A stretch of 64,000 nucleotides of DNA from positions 1,488,001-1,552,000 of the forward strand of contig NZ_CP037899.1 in the NCBI RefSeq assembly GCF_007475525.1. The letters are read 5' to 3'. The notes beneath the pieces were generated by a model, which had not been told where the DNA came from, searched no databases, and saw only the letters and a list, made by a program, of their open reading frames with translations. A program made the translations under genes and the position numbers. Below are positions 35,810-46,768 of this stretch, piece by piece. Source of the stretch: Methylacidiphilum kamchatkense Kam1. Its GTDB lineage: Bacteria > Verrucomicrobiota > Verrucomicrobiia > Methylacidiphilales > Methylacidiphilaceae. Each line of letters opens with the position of its first letter. Position 1 is the stretch's first letter.

Positions 35810-38085
35810 TCAGGTTGTTGAGAGGATGGCCTCAAGCCCATTTTTCCAAGACTCTTCGATCTCTGTTCCCTTTAGTTCGATGCTTTCTTCTCCCTGCTGT
35901 AACTTCAGGACATAATCCTCAAGGACTTCTCCTATAATGACTGCTTCTAGTCCCTTCTGTTGGCAATTCCAAAGAACTGCAGACAGTTTGTTTTTGGGGA
36001 CCGAAACTATTGTTCTAGCTCCGGCTTCGTTAAACAGTAGCTCATCAAGCCTACGATTCGTGGGGAAAACAATCGAACAGCCCAGTTTTTTTCTTCCACT
36101 TACCACACTTTCGATTAAGGCCAAAGCCAGTCCCCCTTCTGATAGATCATGGGCAGACGAAACCAATCCTTCTGAAATCAAAAGAAGTAAAACTTCGTTG
36201 TGTTTCTTTTCTGCTTCTAACTGGAACCATGGAAGTTGATTTCCAGTTATTCCCAATCGTTCTTGAAGATATAAGGAGCCTTGGAGACCTTCGCCCCAAC
36301 CACCCAGAAGAACAATCGTCTCTCCGGGGTGTTGAAAGGATAGTTTGGGGATAGGCATATCGGTTTCAATCAACCCTACGGCTCCAATGACCGGGGTGGG
36401 GAGAATGGCTCCAAGTTTAGAATAATTATAAAAGCTTACGTTGCCGCCTGTCACAGGGATATCAAAGAACCGACACGCATCAGCAATGCCTCTAATCGTC
36501 TCTTTAAACTGCCAATAAACAAAAGAATCATTAGGATCAGCAAAATTTAGATTATCGGTTATCCCTAGAGGAAAAGCTCCTACCACTGACAAATTTCTTA
36601 TTGCTTCAGCCACGGCTATTTTTGCTCCATTATAGGGATCTATACCACAATAGCGTCCATTCCCATCTAAAGTAGCTGCTAAGCGGACCGGCTCATTTCC
36701 TAAAAACACTCTCAATACAGCAGCATCTGCGCCTGGGCCTTCAATGGCATGCAATCCTACAAGATAATCAAACTGCCTATAAATCCATTCTCGAGAGGAA
36801 TTTTGAGGAAGGGCAGCAAATGCCAACAGGAAAGCTTTGTAATCTAGAGGTTGCGGTATTTTCTCTAAAGGCAGAACAGACGTATTTGTTATCAATGGCT
36901 CTGTGGCAGGCAATTCATAAACTGGAGCTTGATGGACGATCAATTCTGGAGAAATCTCGATGGCTTTTTTGCCCCGATGATAAAAACAAAGTTTTTCTTC
37001 TTTAATTACTTGTCCAATTTGAGTAAAAGGCACCCCCCATTTAGCGAAGACCGCTTTAGCTCGGTCTACTTTGTCTTTATGGATGATTAGAAGCATTCGT
37101 TCTTGTGACTCAGAAAGCAAGATTTCTTCAGCTAGCATATCTGCTTCCCGTACGGGAACATCATCCAAATTTATTTCCATGCCCCTCTTTGCTCTCGCGG
37201 CCGTTTCAGAAGTCGAACAGATCAATCCTGCCGCTCCCATGTCCTGTATCCCAACTACTACTCCTGGTTCCTCAAACAGCTCAAGACAAGCCGACATTAA
37301 GATCCTTCCCATAAAAGGATCGGCAATCTGAACAGAATATCGATCTTCGGTTTTATGTTCTTCCAGTTTCCGCGACGCAAAAGCTGCCCCTTTAAGTCCA
37401 TCTCTTCCTGTCTTTGATCCAGCTATAAAAACCGGATTCCCAATCCCCTCGGCCTTACCCCGCTGGATCTGATCTACCCTGACCACTCCAAGACAAAAGA
37501 CGTTGACTAATGGATTGCCCTCATAACTGCTATCAAAGGCTAGTTCCCCGCCCACAGTAGGCACTCCCACACAATTCCCGTAATGTGCAATGCCTCCTAC
37601 GACATGCCGAAGCAGAAAAGCATTGTGAGCGGCTTGAGTACTTTTTTCAGCTCGAATCTCTCCAAATCTCAAAGAATTCATAAAGCAGACTGGTCTAGCC
37701 CCCATCGTAAAAATGTCCCTGAATATGCCTCCAACTCCTGTTGCTGCTCCCTGAAAGGGCTCTACGGCACTGGGATGATTATGAGATTCAATTTTAAATA
37801 CAACAGCCCATCCGTTACCCAGATCGACTACGCCTGCATTTTCTTCTCCCGCTTTAACTAAGACCCTTTTGCCTGTTGTGGGTAACTTTTTAGTTCACTC
37901 TTCGAACTTTTATAACAACAGTGTTCACTCCACATGACACCGATCAGGGCCATTTCAGCCCGCGTAGGGGCTCTACCCAGTAGCTGGACAAGCCTTTGGT
38001 ATTCGTCAATGGACAGCCCAAAGGATTTCAGTTCTTCAAGTACATCACCATTTTCAGTACTTAACCCCTCATTAGATGTTTTCAT
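35810..38085 (-). CDS. purL: Phosphoribosylformylglycinamidine synthase, small-type PurL, single-base frameshift
   Basis: Together the two frames give a 758-residue PurL, the normal size for the small type that works with PurQ and PurS in purine step 4. Frame 1 (from 38085) holds [20 protein letters not shown] and stops at 37858. Frame 2 carries on with [24 protein letters not shown] and [17 protein letters not shown] through to the end. Adding one A to the A5 tract at 37887-37891 (minus strand) restores [23 protein letters not shown], as expected. Because the enzyme is normally essential without a purine supply, a sequencing error or recoding is more likely than a dead gene. nagA lies 5 bp upstream. 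Confidence 0.9.
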
Positions 38086-38090
38086 GTCTA

Positions 38091-39230
38091 TTATTGGCTA
38101 GAAGGATATACTTTTTTTCCTTTGTGGTAAAGCTCTCTCAAGATCGGCCGAGGAGAAAGATCCAACAGACAAAAACTGGCTTCATTGCCCTCTGTTAAAC
38201 CATGAGGTATGCCCAGGATTTCGGCAGGACGGACCGAATAGGCATCCCACCACTCCCACCAGGGTATTCCTGTCATTTTATGAGCAAGAAAGACTCCATC
38301 AAAAGGTCGTAAGGTAGAGCCCCCGAGTCGACCACTTTGCTTCTCAATGGCTTTACCTTGAGGATCAACTACTACTTCTATATGCCCTAGGTGATAAATT
38401 CCAGGAGAAGCAGCCGCTCCAGCCATCGCATCAGAAACGAGGATGACTCTTGAACCCAAAGCTTTGGCTAATGCCCGAAAGGCTACCATAGGCACATGTT
38501 TACCATCAGGAATCAAAGAAGCATAGGGAAGATCCGAGGCAATAACATTGAGCAGCACATTCTGAAATTTAGGAACAACAGGAGAAAGGGCATTGCCTAA
38601 ATGCGTCCAAAGCTTAGCTCCTGCAATGATAGCGGATTCTATAATTTCCCATGAAGCTTCTGAATGCCCAATAGCTACTTCCGATCCCAAAGCAACCGCG
38701 TTTTTTATAAATTGTAACGAAAGCTCCCTATCTATTTCAGGGGCAATCGTGATTAACTTGACCTTTCCCCCAGAGGCCTTCATAACTTCGTCTAACCAGG
38801 ATAGATCAGGCTTCATCATCCATTCTATTCGATGGACTCCTCGACAGCCTTCCGTAGAGGAAAGGAAAGGTCCCTCTAAATGAAAGCCAATACAGTTGAG
38901 CGGCAAAGCGCGAACGAGCTGGTGAAGTTCTTGAAGATGTTTTTGGTAGCTATTCCTAGGACGAGTAATAATGGTAGCTAAAAAATGGGTACAGCCATTT
39001 TCAAAAAGTTTCCGACAAAGTATTTCAAACCGCTCGCTAGAAAGTCCTTCGCTGTTTAAATCAACACCTCCAAAACCGTTGATTTGAAGATCAACAAGTC
39101 CTGGGGCTATCCAGGGAAGCCAAAAAGAATCGGGACTGTTTGGTATCCTGTCGATTTTTTTGTATACACCCTTCTCGATACTGATTGACAGGGGCAGTCC
39201 GCTACGATAATCTCTTGCTTCAATCTTCAT
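38091..39230 (-). CDS. nagA: N-acetylglucosamine-6-phosphate deacetylase
   Basis: About 379 residues from the ATG at 39230; a TTG at 39296 would add 22. It is an amidohydrolase-fold enzyme that removes acetate from GlcNAc-6-phosphate in cell-wall sugar recycling. Visible family marks: PGLVDLQINGFGGVDL (first metal region), FHLEGPFLS with the metal-binding Glu, AIGHSEA and WTHLGNAL with metal or substrate histidines, and the catalytic Asp in LVSDAMA. It ends 5 bp before purL and shares its strand, so the two are probably co-transcribed. Confidence 0.93.
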   Translation of the reverse strand: MKIEARDYRSGLPLSISIEKGVYKKIDRIPNSPDSFWLPWIAPGLVDLQINGFGGVDLNSEGLSSERFEILCRKLFENGCTHFLATIITRPRNSYQKHLQELHQLVRALPLNCIGFHLEGPFLSSTEGCRGVHRIEWMMKPDLSWLDEVMKASGGKVKLITIAPEIDRELSLQFIKNAVALGSEVAIGHSEASWEIIESAIIAGAKLWTHLGNALSPVVPKFQNVLLNVIASDLPYASLIPDGKHVPMVAFRALAKALGSRVILVSDAMAGAAASPGIYHLGHIEVVVDPQGKAIEKQSGRLGGSTLRPFDGVFLAHKMTGIPWWEWWDAYSVRPAEILGIPHGLTEGNEASFCLLDLSPRPILRELYHKGKKVYPSSQ

Positions 39231-39431
39231 GGCTCTGTTTTGAAGGCTCCAATAAGATTTAGGAAGTTCCTTGAGTAATTGTATTTTTACGGTCAATAAA
39301 AATAAAGAAAGATAAAGGAAAGCTTCTTTTTTTATATGTCCTTCTATACAGTCTTGATATGGTTCTTATAAAATAGGTTATTTTGTTATTTTAAAACAAA
39401 ATGATTTTTTCGAACAAAAACAGAAAAGATT

Positions 39432-40826
39432 ATGCCATTGGTTTTTCTTAAAACGTTTGGATGTCAGATGAATGTCAGGGATTCGGAGCAGGTCCTCCAG
39501 GATTTTATTGAGAAGGGCTATACAATTGCTCCCTCTGAAAAGCTTTCGGACATCATTCTCATTAATACCTGTTCTGTAAGAGCTATGGCTGAAGATAAAG
39601 CCATCGATAAGATGCTTTCTCTGAAGGGGCTTAAAGATAAAAATCCTTCGGTTGTATTAGGAATTATTGGCTGTATGGCACAAAACCGTGGGGAAGAAAT
39701 AGCCAAAAAATATCCTTTTATTGATCTTATCCTGGGCACACAAAAATTCCATAAAGTTGCAGAAATTGCTGATCAAATTTATAGAAATCCAAGAAGGCAG
39801 CAATGCTATGTAGATCTTTCTGAAGAAGCAAACTCTCAAAATGCGATCACCAAGCATTTAGCAAAGAAAAGACAAGCGGTAGCCTATGTTTCTATCATGC
39901 AAGGCTGCAGCATGCATTGTGCCTTTTGCATTGTCCCTTCAACCCGCGGTGAAGAGCGCTCTAGACCAATTTCCGAAATCTTCGAAGAAGCACAAAACCT
40001 TACAGCAAACGGGGTAAAAGAAATTGTTTTGCTTGGCCAAATTGTTAATCGCTACGGAGCCAAAGAATTTTCTTGGAAAAACGGAAAATCTCCTTTTGTA
40101 CAACTTCTCGAACAATTAAGTACCCTAAAAACTTTAGAACGACTGCGGTTTACCTCTCCACATCCCATTGGTTTTAAAGAAGATCTTATCCAAGCTCTTA
40201 AAGAAATTCCTCAACTGTGTGAGCATGTGCATATTCCTGTACAATCAGGGAGCGACAGAATATTAAAAGCTATGCGCCGAGGATATACCCGTTCAAAGTT
40301 TCTACAGCTTATCGAAAAGTTAAGGAAAGAGATTCCTGACATAGCTCTTTCTACGGATGTGATTGTGGGGTATCCTGGAGAAAAGGAAGAAGATTTTCTT
40401 CAGACTTGCTCATTACTTGAAGAAGTACAATTTGACAACGCTTTTATTTTTCGATATTCTCCTCGGGAAGGAACCACTGCAGCCAATCTGAACGAGCAGC
40501 TGAGCGAAGACGTAAAATTTGAGCGCAATTACCGATTGTTAGAGATCCAAAACGCCATCACCTTAAAAAAATCGCAAAGACTTGTGGGGCAGACGGTAGA
40601 AATTTTAGTTGAAGGAGAAAGCAAAAAGAAAGCTGAAAGATTTCAGGGACGGACAAGGACCAATCATCTTGTCATTATACCTAAAAACGAGCGATGGAGA
40701 GGAGAACTGCTACCAGTAAAAATTTTACAAACTACAGGTCATACCTTCTATGGTATTCCGATACTTTCTGGCTTCGAGGATCAACCAGCCTTTGACCAAA
40801 AAGAAGAGATAAGCTCCGCTAGGTAA
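39432..40826 (+). CDS. miaB: tRNA-2-methylthio-N6-dimethylallyladenosine synthase
   Basis: A 464-residue protein. The N-terminal UPF0004 domain has three cluster cysteines (FGCQMN, NTCSVR, IGCMAQ). The radical SAM domain has CSMHCAFC (about 158-165). A C-terminal TRAM domain follows. It thiomethylates i6A37 in tRNAs reading UNN codons. MiaB rather than RimO or MtaB is indicated by the FGCQMN-x2-DSE start and by ENRAMAEDKA-like spacing. It is a single gene on the plus strand, divergent from nagA. Confidence 0.95.
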   Translation: MPLVFLKTFGCQMNVRDSEQVLQDFIEKGYTIAPSEKLSDIILINTCSVRAMAEDKAIDKMLSLKGLKDKNPSVVLGIIGCMAQNRGEEIAKKYPFIDLILGTQKFHKVAEIADQIYRNPRRQQCYVDLSEEANSQNAITKHLAKKRQAVAYVSIMQGCSMHCAFCIVPSTRGEERSRPISEIFEEAQNLTANGVKEIVLLGQIVNRYGAKEFSWKNGKSPFVQLLEQLSTLKTLERLRFTSPHPIGFKEDLIQALKEIPQLCEHVHIPVQSGSDRILKAMRRGYTRSKFLQLIEKLRKEIPDIALSTDVIVGYPGEKEEDFLQTCSLLEEVQFDNAFIFRYSPREGTTAANLNEQLSEDVKFERNYRLLEIQNAITLKKSQRLVGQTVEILVEGESKKKAERFQGRTRTNHLVIIPKNERWRGELLPVKILQTTGHTFYGIPILSGFEDQPAFDQKEEISSAR

Positions 40827-41134
40827 AAAAAAGAAAAATAGCAAAGGGACTCTACTAATAATCATTAATTTTGCTTCCTTTTTGAATAAAAAAAATATTT
40901 AGGAAATCTTACAGAAGGGAACATTTTTATCACCAATAGAAGCCCGTAAAGCTTACGGTTTACGATTGATCAGAGAAAAAGTATTTTAGAAAAAAGGATT
41001 TTTGATTTATTTTTGGCTGATTTTCCTTTGCTTTATGTGGAAAATTACATCTTTGAGCATCCAAAAAAAGTGGAAAAGACCTCCTCAACATACCATTGTG
41101 TAATCTTGGACAATCTTTGCTTCCTAGCAATACA
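40827..41134. other. Intergenic region between miaB and the PerM-like gene
   Basis: About 308 bp, A/T rich. It contains one short open stretch at 40903-40989 reading EILQKGTFLSPIEARKAYGL and on to a TAG. That stretch looks protein-like but has no start codon and is only 28 codons long, so it may be a gene remnant. Nothing else is recognised. Confidence 0.35.
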
Positions 41135-42187
41135 ATGACATCCATGACACCAACTACCTACCAAAAAACCGCTAGGATCATCGCTTCGGTCCTCTTTGTC
41201 TTATTGGGTTTTTGGATTCTTCACGGCTTTCTTGTCGCTATGGCTTGGGCATTCCTTATCGCTATTGCCACCTGGCCTTTCTATAGTTGGGCAAGACTCA
41301 AACTGCCGCGCAAAACCCCTAGTTGGGTTAGCTCCTTACTTTTTACCCTATTAGTTGGCGCTTTACTTTTTGGTCCCTTAATCTATGGGGTGTTTAAAGC
41401 AGGACAGGAAGCCATGGTCCTCGGTCAATTTATCGCACATGCACAAAGAGAAGGGGCTCCTGCTCCCGAGTGGTTACAACATATTCCTTTTATTGGCAAT
41501 TGGTTAACCATACGCTGGAATAGCAATCTGGCAACGCCGGAAGCTGCCTCGAAGACTTTGGCTCATATCGATTCAGCGTTTTTATTCCGATGGGGTAAAA
41601 CTATTGGGTTTCAAGTTATCCATAGGATGGAAGTCCTAGCTTTCACTCTGCTTACTCTGTTCTTTCTCTACCGGGATGGCAGAATACTTGGGAAAAAATC
41701 ACTATGTCTTATCCGCAAGCTTCTGGGCACTGCTGGAGAAAGGTACGCTTTACACCTTGTTTCGGTCATTCGAGGAACTGTCAATGGCTTGATTTTAGTG
41801 AGCTTAGGCGAAGGCATTCTTTTAGGAATCGCCTATGCCATTGTGGGCTTACCAGATCCCGTTACCCTTGGAGGAATTACGGGGATTCTGGCGATGATTC
41901 CTTTTGCGGCTCCACCAGTCTTTTGCACCGCGGCGCTTTTTCTTATCGCCCAAGGAATGATCATTCAAGCCATTGGGATAGTCATTTTCGGTTTTAGCGT
42001 TCTGTTTATAGCCGATCATTTTATAAGACCCGTTTTAATTGGTGGAGCAGTAAACCTTCCTTTTTATTGGGTCCTGCTAGGAACGCTTGGAGGGCTTAGT
42101 ACTTTTGGCTTGCTGGGTCTTTTTGCAGGGCCAACGATCATCGCGGCGCTCCTGGTCGCCTGGAAAGATTTTGTAGACACGCCATAA
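41135..42187 (+). CDS. AI-2E/PerM family membrane permease
   Basis: About 350 residues from the ATG at 41135, with another ATG nine bases on; an upstream TTG at 41096 is less convincing. It has roughly eight TM helices in the arrangement of the PF01594 family. Landmarks are ALLFGPLIYGVF, LTLFFLYRDGRIL (about 175-187) and the C-terminal IADHFIRPVLIGGAVNLP. Members export or regulate various small solutes; the name autoinducer-2 exporter reflects one E. coli protein, so no substrate is claimed here. No SD is obvious. It lies 56 bp upstream of putA. Confidence 0.88.
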   Translation: MTSMTPTTYQKTARIIASVLFVLLGFWILHGFLVAMAWAFLIAIATWPFYSWARLKLPRKTPSWVSSLLFTLLVGALLFGPLIYGVFKAGQEAMVLGQFIAHAQREGAPAPEWLQHIPFIGNWLTIRWNSNLATPEAASKTLAHIDSAFLFRWGKTIGFQVIHRMEVLAFTLLTLFFLYRDGRILGKKSLCLIRKLLGTAGERYALHLVSVIRGTVNGLILVSLGEGILLGIAYAIVGLPDPVTLGGITGILAMIPFAAPPVFCTAALFLIAQGMIIQAIGIVIFGFSVLFIADHFIRPVLIGGAVNLPFYWVLLGTLGGLSTFGLLGLFAGPTIIAALLVAWKDFVDTP

Positions 42188-42243
42188 ACTTTCCTTTGGC
42201 AATCCTCTCAAAATAGAAAAATTTTTTCTAATCCCCTTTCCTC

Positions 42244-45200
42244 ATGAACGCCTATTTTCAGTTTTATACTTCCGCTTATGTCTCAAGAGCTAGCCGAAAA
42301 AAAATGAGACAGTTGGCTGCCTTGCCTGAAGCCAAGAGAGCAACAGAATTGATCTCCTCTTTTCAAAAGCTCGATCTTTCTGTTCCAGAAATAAACAATA
42401 GGCTCAACTCGATGCTCAAGTCTATAGGTCTGCACCAGAAAAGATCTCTAGCCGAAGCCTTGACAAAAGCCTATCCATTGAATAGAACCGAAGGTCTCCT
42501 GCTTCTTAGGCTAGCTGAGGCCTTACCCAGAATGCCTAACGATGAAACAGCTCTTCTTCTGTTTAAAGAAGCAATTCGAAGAGGAAATTGGCATAATACA
42601 GACAGCAACCAATGGACTTCTTATCTATTGAGCAAGTTAAAATTTTTGCTTACTCACTGCCCCTCTCTTCCCCTACCCTCCTTCCTAACTGATGCAGTCC
42701 TCAAAACTTTTCTGCGCATCGTAACAAAGGTATTGGTTAACATATTCGTTTTTGCTCCAGATATTGAAAGCAGCCAGAAAAAGCTCCTTGGTCTAGTAGC
42801 CAAAGGAATACCTATATCTTTGGATCTTCTCGGAGAAGATGCATTAGGCAGTAGAGATGGCACAAGGCACTGGGAAAACTGTCATAAAGTAATTGAGTTA
42901 CTAGGGATGATCAAAGCTTCCTTCCCACGGTCAGATCCAGAAATCTCCGTGAAATTGTCCGCATTAGATTCGAAATACGAGCTTCCTTACGGCCGCATTT
43001 CTTTTGAGAGAATATACTCTAAACTAAAATCTCTCTGTTTGAGTGCCTATGAAAAAGACATCAGTCTCTGTATCGATGCCGAACAATATTTTCGCTTTGA
43101 ATTTTCACTGGAACTCCTTGAAAGCCTTTTATCAGATCGGGATCTTGAGGGCTATAATAGATTAGGATTTGTTGTTCAGTCCTATTTAAAAAATAGTGAA
43201 TCTCTAATCGACTATTTGGGAGAACTGTGCAAAGAGAAAAAAAGAAAACTCTCCATTCGCCTCGTCAAAGGGGCCTACTGGGATCATGAGATCATCCGCT
43301 CCCAATCATTAGGTCTTGCTCAATATCCCGTTTATACCTTAAAAGAGCTAACCGAACTTTCCTATATGGCTTGTGTAAGCAAGCTGTACGAACATAGAGA
43401 ACTATTATCCACTCGCATTGCTACGCACAATCCTGCAACAATTGCAGCTGTCCTTGAGTTTTATAGTTCCCGAAAAGAAAACAGGATTGAATTTCAAAGA
43501 CTTTATGGTTTAGGAGAAGCTGTAGAAAACTATCTGAAAACGCAAGGATTTTCCACCAGAGTGTATATTCCAATTGGAACAGGCAAAGAACTGTTTGGCT
43601 ATTTGGCAAGAAGACTCATAGAAAACGGAGCAGGATTGGATGCCTTCGTGGCGCCTTTTGATTTTGACAAATTGTACTGGAATCCGCTGCAGAAACTACA
43701 AAAAAGAGAGCATTTAGAAAATACGAAAATTCCTTTACCGCCTTTCCTTTATAGAGATAGAGAAAATGCTCCTGGTTGCGATCTATCCAATCCGGAGGTT
43801 TGGGAGGAATTTGGAAGGAGGAAACCACCTTTTTTCTCACCTCTCCAGGTCTTTTCTAAGAACGCTACCACTAGCCGATTACGGGTCTTATCCCCTGCCA
43901 ATAGCAAAGAAGTAGTTGGGGAAGTCCCGCTACCTTCAGATGCTGAAATGGAAAAGGTTCTTTCTAATACTGCCTCTTTTGCCTTGGAATGGGACCGACT
44001 ACCGGTCGAACAAAGGGTAGAAATGGTCCAAAGGCTTGCCAAGGAAATTTGGGAATACAGGCATGATTTTCTCTATCTTTTGTGCGCGGAGGCAGGGAAA
44101 ACGATTCCAAACGCCCTTGCTGAAATAAGAGAAGCAATAGATTTTTGTCATTACTACTCCAAAGAAGCGCTTAGGCTTTTTTCTAAGCCCATCCTGCTTC
44201 CTGGCCCAATGGGAGAAGAAAACAAACTACACTATCATGGAAGGAGCCTGTGGGTATGTATCAGTCCTTGGAATTTCCCGCTTTCTATTTTTTTAGGCCA
44301 GCTGGTAGCCGCTTTATTAACTGGCAATGTGGTTGTGGCTAAACCAGCTGAAGAAACCCCTCTTATCGCCTTGTTAGCCACAGAGCTTGCCTACAAAGCA
44401 GGCATTCCTAAAGAAGCTCTTTCTGTCGTCGCTGGGGATGGACAGATTGGACAAAAGCTCATCCTACATCCCTCCGTGCGGGGTGTTGCCTTTACGGGTT
44501 CTTTTGAAACAGCCAAAATTATCGCTCGATGCCTAAGTCAAAAAGAAGGCCCCATTGTCCCTCTGATCGCAGAAACAGGTGGGATCAATGGCATGGTGGT
44601 AGATGCTACGGCGGCAATAGAAAGAGCAGTCAAAGACATTATCCATTCAGCCTTCAATCATGCTGGCCAAAGGTGTTCCTCATTAAGAGTGCTGCTTGTC
44701 CAAAAAGAGATTTCCAAACAGTTGCTCTCGATGCTATCAGATGCTTTGGAAGACATGTTTGTTGGCGATCCGCGTTATTCAGAAACTGATGTTGGACCAA
44801 TTATCAGTCCCTCTCAGCTGGAGACACTCAATCAATTTTCTCATCTTTTTCGAACGCATGGGCATCTATTGACTCAAGCACCTATTGGGAAAACCGCCTC
44901 AGCCTATGGTTATTACTTTGCTCCTCAGCTATTCGAAATTCCTTCGATAGATCTTATCGATCGGGAGATATTTGGTCCTATCCTTCCCGTTATATCATTT
45001 TCTAAAGACGAACTTCGTAGGCTCCTTTCAAAGCTTTACCAAAAAGGTTACGGTCTGACTATGGGACTTCAAACAAGGCTGGATAGTGAAATAGAAAGGC
45101 TATCTTCTGAAGCTCCTGTTGGTAATTTTTATGTCAATCGCTCCATGATAGGAGCAACCGTTGAATCCCAACCTTTCGGTGGAGAAGGTCTTTCAGGAAC

Positions 45201-45315
45201 AGGGCCAAAAGCCGGAGGACCAAATTATCTTTTGCGCTTCGTTTATGAAAGAGTCTCTACCATTAATACGGCTGCTTTAGGAGATCCCTCCCTCTATTTT
45301 TTAGATGGCTCTTAA
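42244..45315 (+). CDS. putA: Bifunctional proline dehydrogenase / delta-1-pyrroline-5-carboxylate dehydrogenase
   Basis: A 1023-residue protein of the short PutA type without the N-terminal DNA-binding domain. The FAD-dependent proline dehydrogenase barrel (about 130-480) shows SVKLSALDSKYE, IRLVKGAYWDHEI and RIATHNPATI. The NAD-dependent aldehyde dehydrogenase half (about 520-1000) shows SPWNFPLSIFLGQLVAALL, AFTGSFETA, the catalytic Glu in IAETGGIN and the catalytic Cys in HAGQRCSSLR. It oxidises proline to glutamate in two linked steps. In this organism it could serve amino acid recycling or redox balance. It ends 13 bp from the converging protease-like gene. Confidence 0.96.
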   Translation: MNAYFQFYTSAYVSRASRKKMRQLAALPEAKRATELISSFQKLDLSVPEINNRLNSMLKSIGLHQKRSLAEALTKAYPLNRTEGLLLLRLAEALPRMPNDETALLLFKEAIRRGNWHNTDSNQWTSYLLSKLKFLLTHCPSLPLPSFLTDAVLKTFLRIVTKVLVNIFVFAPDIESSQKKLLGLVAKGIPISLDLLGEDALGSRDGTRHWENCHKVIELLGMIKASFPRSDPEISVKLSALDSKYELPYGRISFERIYSKLKSLCLSAYEKDISLCIDAEQYFRFEFSLELLESLLSDRDLEGYNRLGFVVQSYLKNSESLIDYLGELCKEKKRKLSIRLVKGAYWDHEIIRSQSLGLAQYPVYTLKELTELSYMACVSKLYEHRELLSTRIATHNPATIAAVLEFYSSRKENRIEFQRLYGLGEAVENYLKTQGFSTRVYIPIGTGKELFGYLARRLIENGAGLDAFVAPFDFDKLYWNPLQKLQKREHLENTKIPLPPFLYRDRENAPGCDLSNPEVWEEFGRRKPPFFSPLQVFSKNATTSRLRVLSPANSKEVVGEVPLPSDAEMEKVLSNTASFALEWDRLPVEQRVEMVQRLAKEIWEYRHDFLYLLCAEAGKTIPNALAEIREAIDFCHYYSKEALRLFSKPILLPGPMGEENKLHYHGRSLWVCISPWNFPLSIFLGQLVAALLTGNVVVAKPAEETPLIALLATELAYKAGIPKEALSVVAGDGQIGQKLILHPSVRGVAFTGSFETAKIIARCLSQKEGPIVPLIAETGGINGMVVDATAAIERAVKDIIHSAFNHAGQRCSSLRVLLVQKEISKQLLSMLSDALEDMFVGDPRYSETDVGPIISPSQLETLNQFSHLFRTHGHLLTQAPIGKTASAYGYYFAPQLFEIPSIDLIDREIFGPILPVISFSKDELRRLLSKLYQKGYGLTMGLQTRLDSEIERLSSEAPVGNFYVNRSMIGATVESQPFGGEGLSGTGPKAGGPNYLLRFVYERVSTINTAALGDPSLYFLDGS

Positions 45316-45328
45316 ATGGCAAAGGATT

Positions 45329-46726
45329 TTATTTGTGTTGAGAAGCCTTTTGTTCGGGTATAAAAAAATAGATTTTTTGGTTCTTGTAGTCGATCGTCGA
45401 GACTTTATCATAAAAAAAGCCAAAACCGATCATCCCCCCTGTCCAAAATCCTAAATTCCAGCTCATGTCCATTGGCAAGGATCCAACACCCCCTTGCAAG
45501 ATCCCTCGGATTCTTTCACCCATGATTTCAAGCTGATTAGCAAGTCCAAGTTCCAATGGGCTTTGGCTCGTGCCCAACCCCCAGTGCATGTCAATCGATT
45601 GACCACTCTCATGATGAATGAAAGGTCCGCTTTGATCCGAAAAAAAATTTTGCTGTAGCCAAACCTTTGAGAGCTTAGCCACTAGTGGAGAACACATAAA
45701 ATATCCAGGAGTTCCTGTATCTAATAGGAATAAAAGTGGCACACTATTGTTGATTTTCCCTTGTACCACAAGCGTCTGTGCTGGTCCTATGAGAAAGGGA
45801 ATGACTCTTATTTTTCCGTCACTTAAATTCAAGCTTTTGAAGCTGGATAGAGGATCGTCCTTCGAAAATCTTAAGAAAAAGAATTTAGGAACACTTTTCC
45901 ATCTGCCGCGAAGATCGAATGTTGGAAGAAAATGAGACAAAAAATTTTCTCCAAGGATCCCATCAATTTCCAATCCTGTCCTAGGGATGGCTAACAAAGA
46001 ATGGACCACGGCCGGAATGTTCCTGATAGTTGCCCCTCCAATGTTCATAGAATGGATTTTACCAAACTGAATCCAATAGCTTCCCATCGTACTCGTTTCT
46101 TTTTCTTTTCTGAACAGTACTATTTGAGCCTTATTGGCAAGGCGCGGACTCAAAATAACGTAGGTTGATCCCGTATCGATCATAAATCGGGCTTTAATCC
46201 CTCCCGATAATTCAGTTTCAATAATTGGATAAGGAACAAAGTCTTTGAACCGAACAACTGCTTGTTCTCTGGTTGAGTCTACCGCAAAAGGCTTTTGGTC
46301 TTTAAAGCTTTTTAAAAGATCACCTAGTCCTAATTCACCCAGTTCATAAGCGAGTGGAGCGGCAAGGGAATAACGATCCTGCCGTATGTATATTTCTTTT
46401 AAAAGAGCCTTTGGCCGTCTCTCTCCAGGCTGAATTTTTAAGGCTCTATGAAAAGCCTCTCTTGCCAGCTCAAGATTCCCCCTGCAAAGAGCAGTCTCAC
46501 CTATAATCATCCAGCAAGAAAAACAGGAAGGATTCTTTTGCAAAAGAGCCCTTGCCATTCTAGAAGCTTCTTCAAAAAGGCCACTCCGGTAGAGTATATT
46601 TAACCGTTGCTCTGCTACTTGTTGCTCGCTACTTAAGGCAAGAAGGCCTGAAGAAAAAAAACTAAGACAAAGGGCATAAAAAGAAAAAAGAAAAAAAGAC
46701 TGCTTTAGAGGTTCTTTGCCCTTCAT
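45329..46726 (-). CDS. Secreted protein with TPR and two retropepsin-like aspartic protease motifs
   Basis: A 465-residue protein with a signal peptide or signal anchor (about 1-31), TPR-like helices at about 35-130, then a region with two D-T-G motifs: FMIDTGSTYVILSP (about 176-189) and FLLDTGTPGYFMCSP (about 325-340). This is the layout of a single-chain retropepsin-like or gag-asp_proteas protein, in which each lobe gives one catalytic Asp. It presumably acts in the periplasm on an unknown peptide or protein. The same TPR-plus-aspartyl domain combination occurs in many bacterial hypothetical proteins. It converges on putA. Confidence 0.82.
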   Translation of the reverse strand: MKGKEPLKQSFFLFSFYALCLSFFSSGLLALSSEQQVAEQRLNILYRSGLFEEASRMARALLQKNPSCFSCWMIIGETALCRGNLELAREAFHRALKIQPGERRPKALLKEIYIRQDRYSLAAPLAYELGELGLGDLLKSFKDQKPFAVDSTREQAVVRFKDFVPYPIIETELSGGIKARFMIDTGSTYVILSPRLANKAQIVLFRKEKETSTMGSYWIQFGKIHSMNIGGATIRNIPAVVHSLLAIPRTGLEIDGILGENFLSHFLPTFDLRGRWKSVPKFFFLRFSKDDPLSSFKSLNLSDGKIRVIPFLIGPAQTLVVQGKINNSVPLLFLLDTGTPGYFMCSPLVAKLSKVWLQQNFFSDQSGPFIHHESGQSIDMHWGLGTSQSPLELGLANQLEIMGERIRGILQGGVGSLPMDMSWNLGFWTGGMIGFGFFYDKVSTIDYKNQKIYFFIPEQKASQHK

Positions 46727-46768
46727 AAAGAGTAAAACAGAAAGAACACACCACCCGCTACAGATTTT

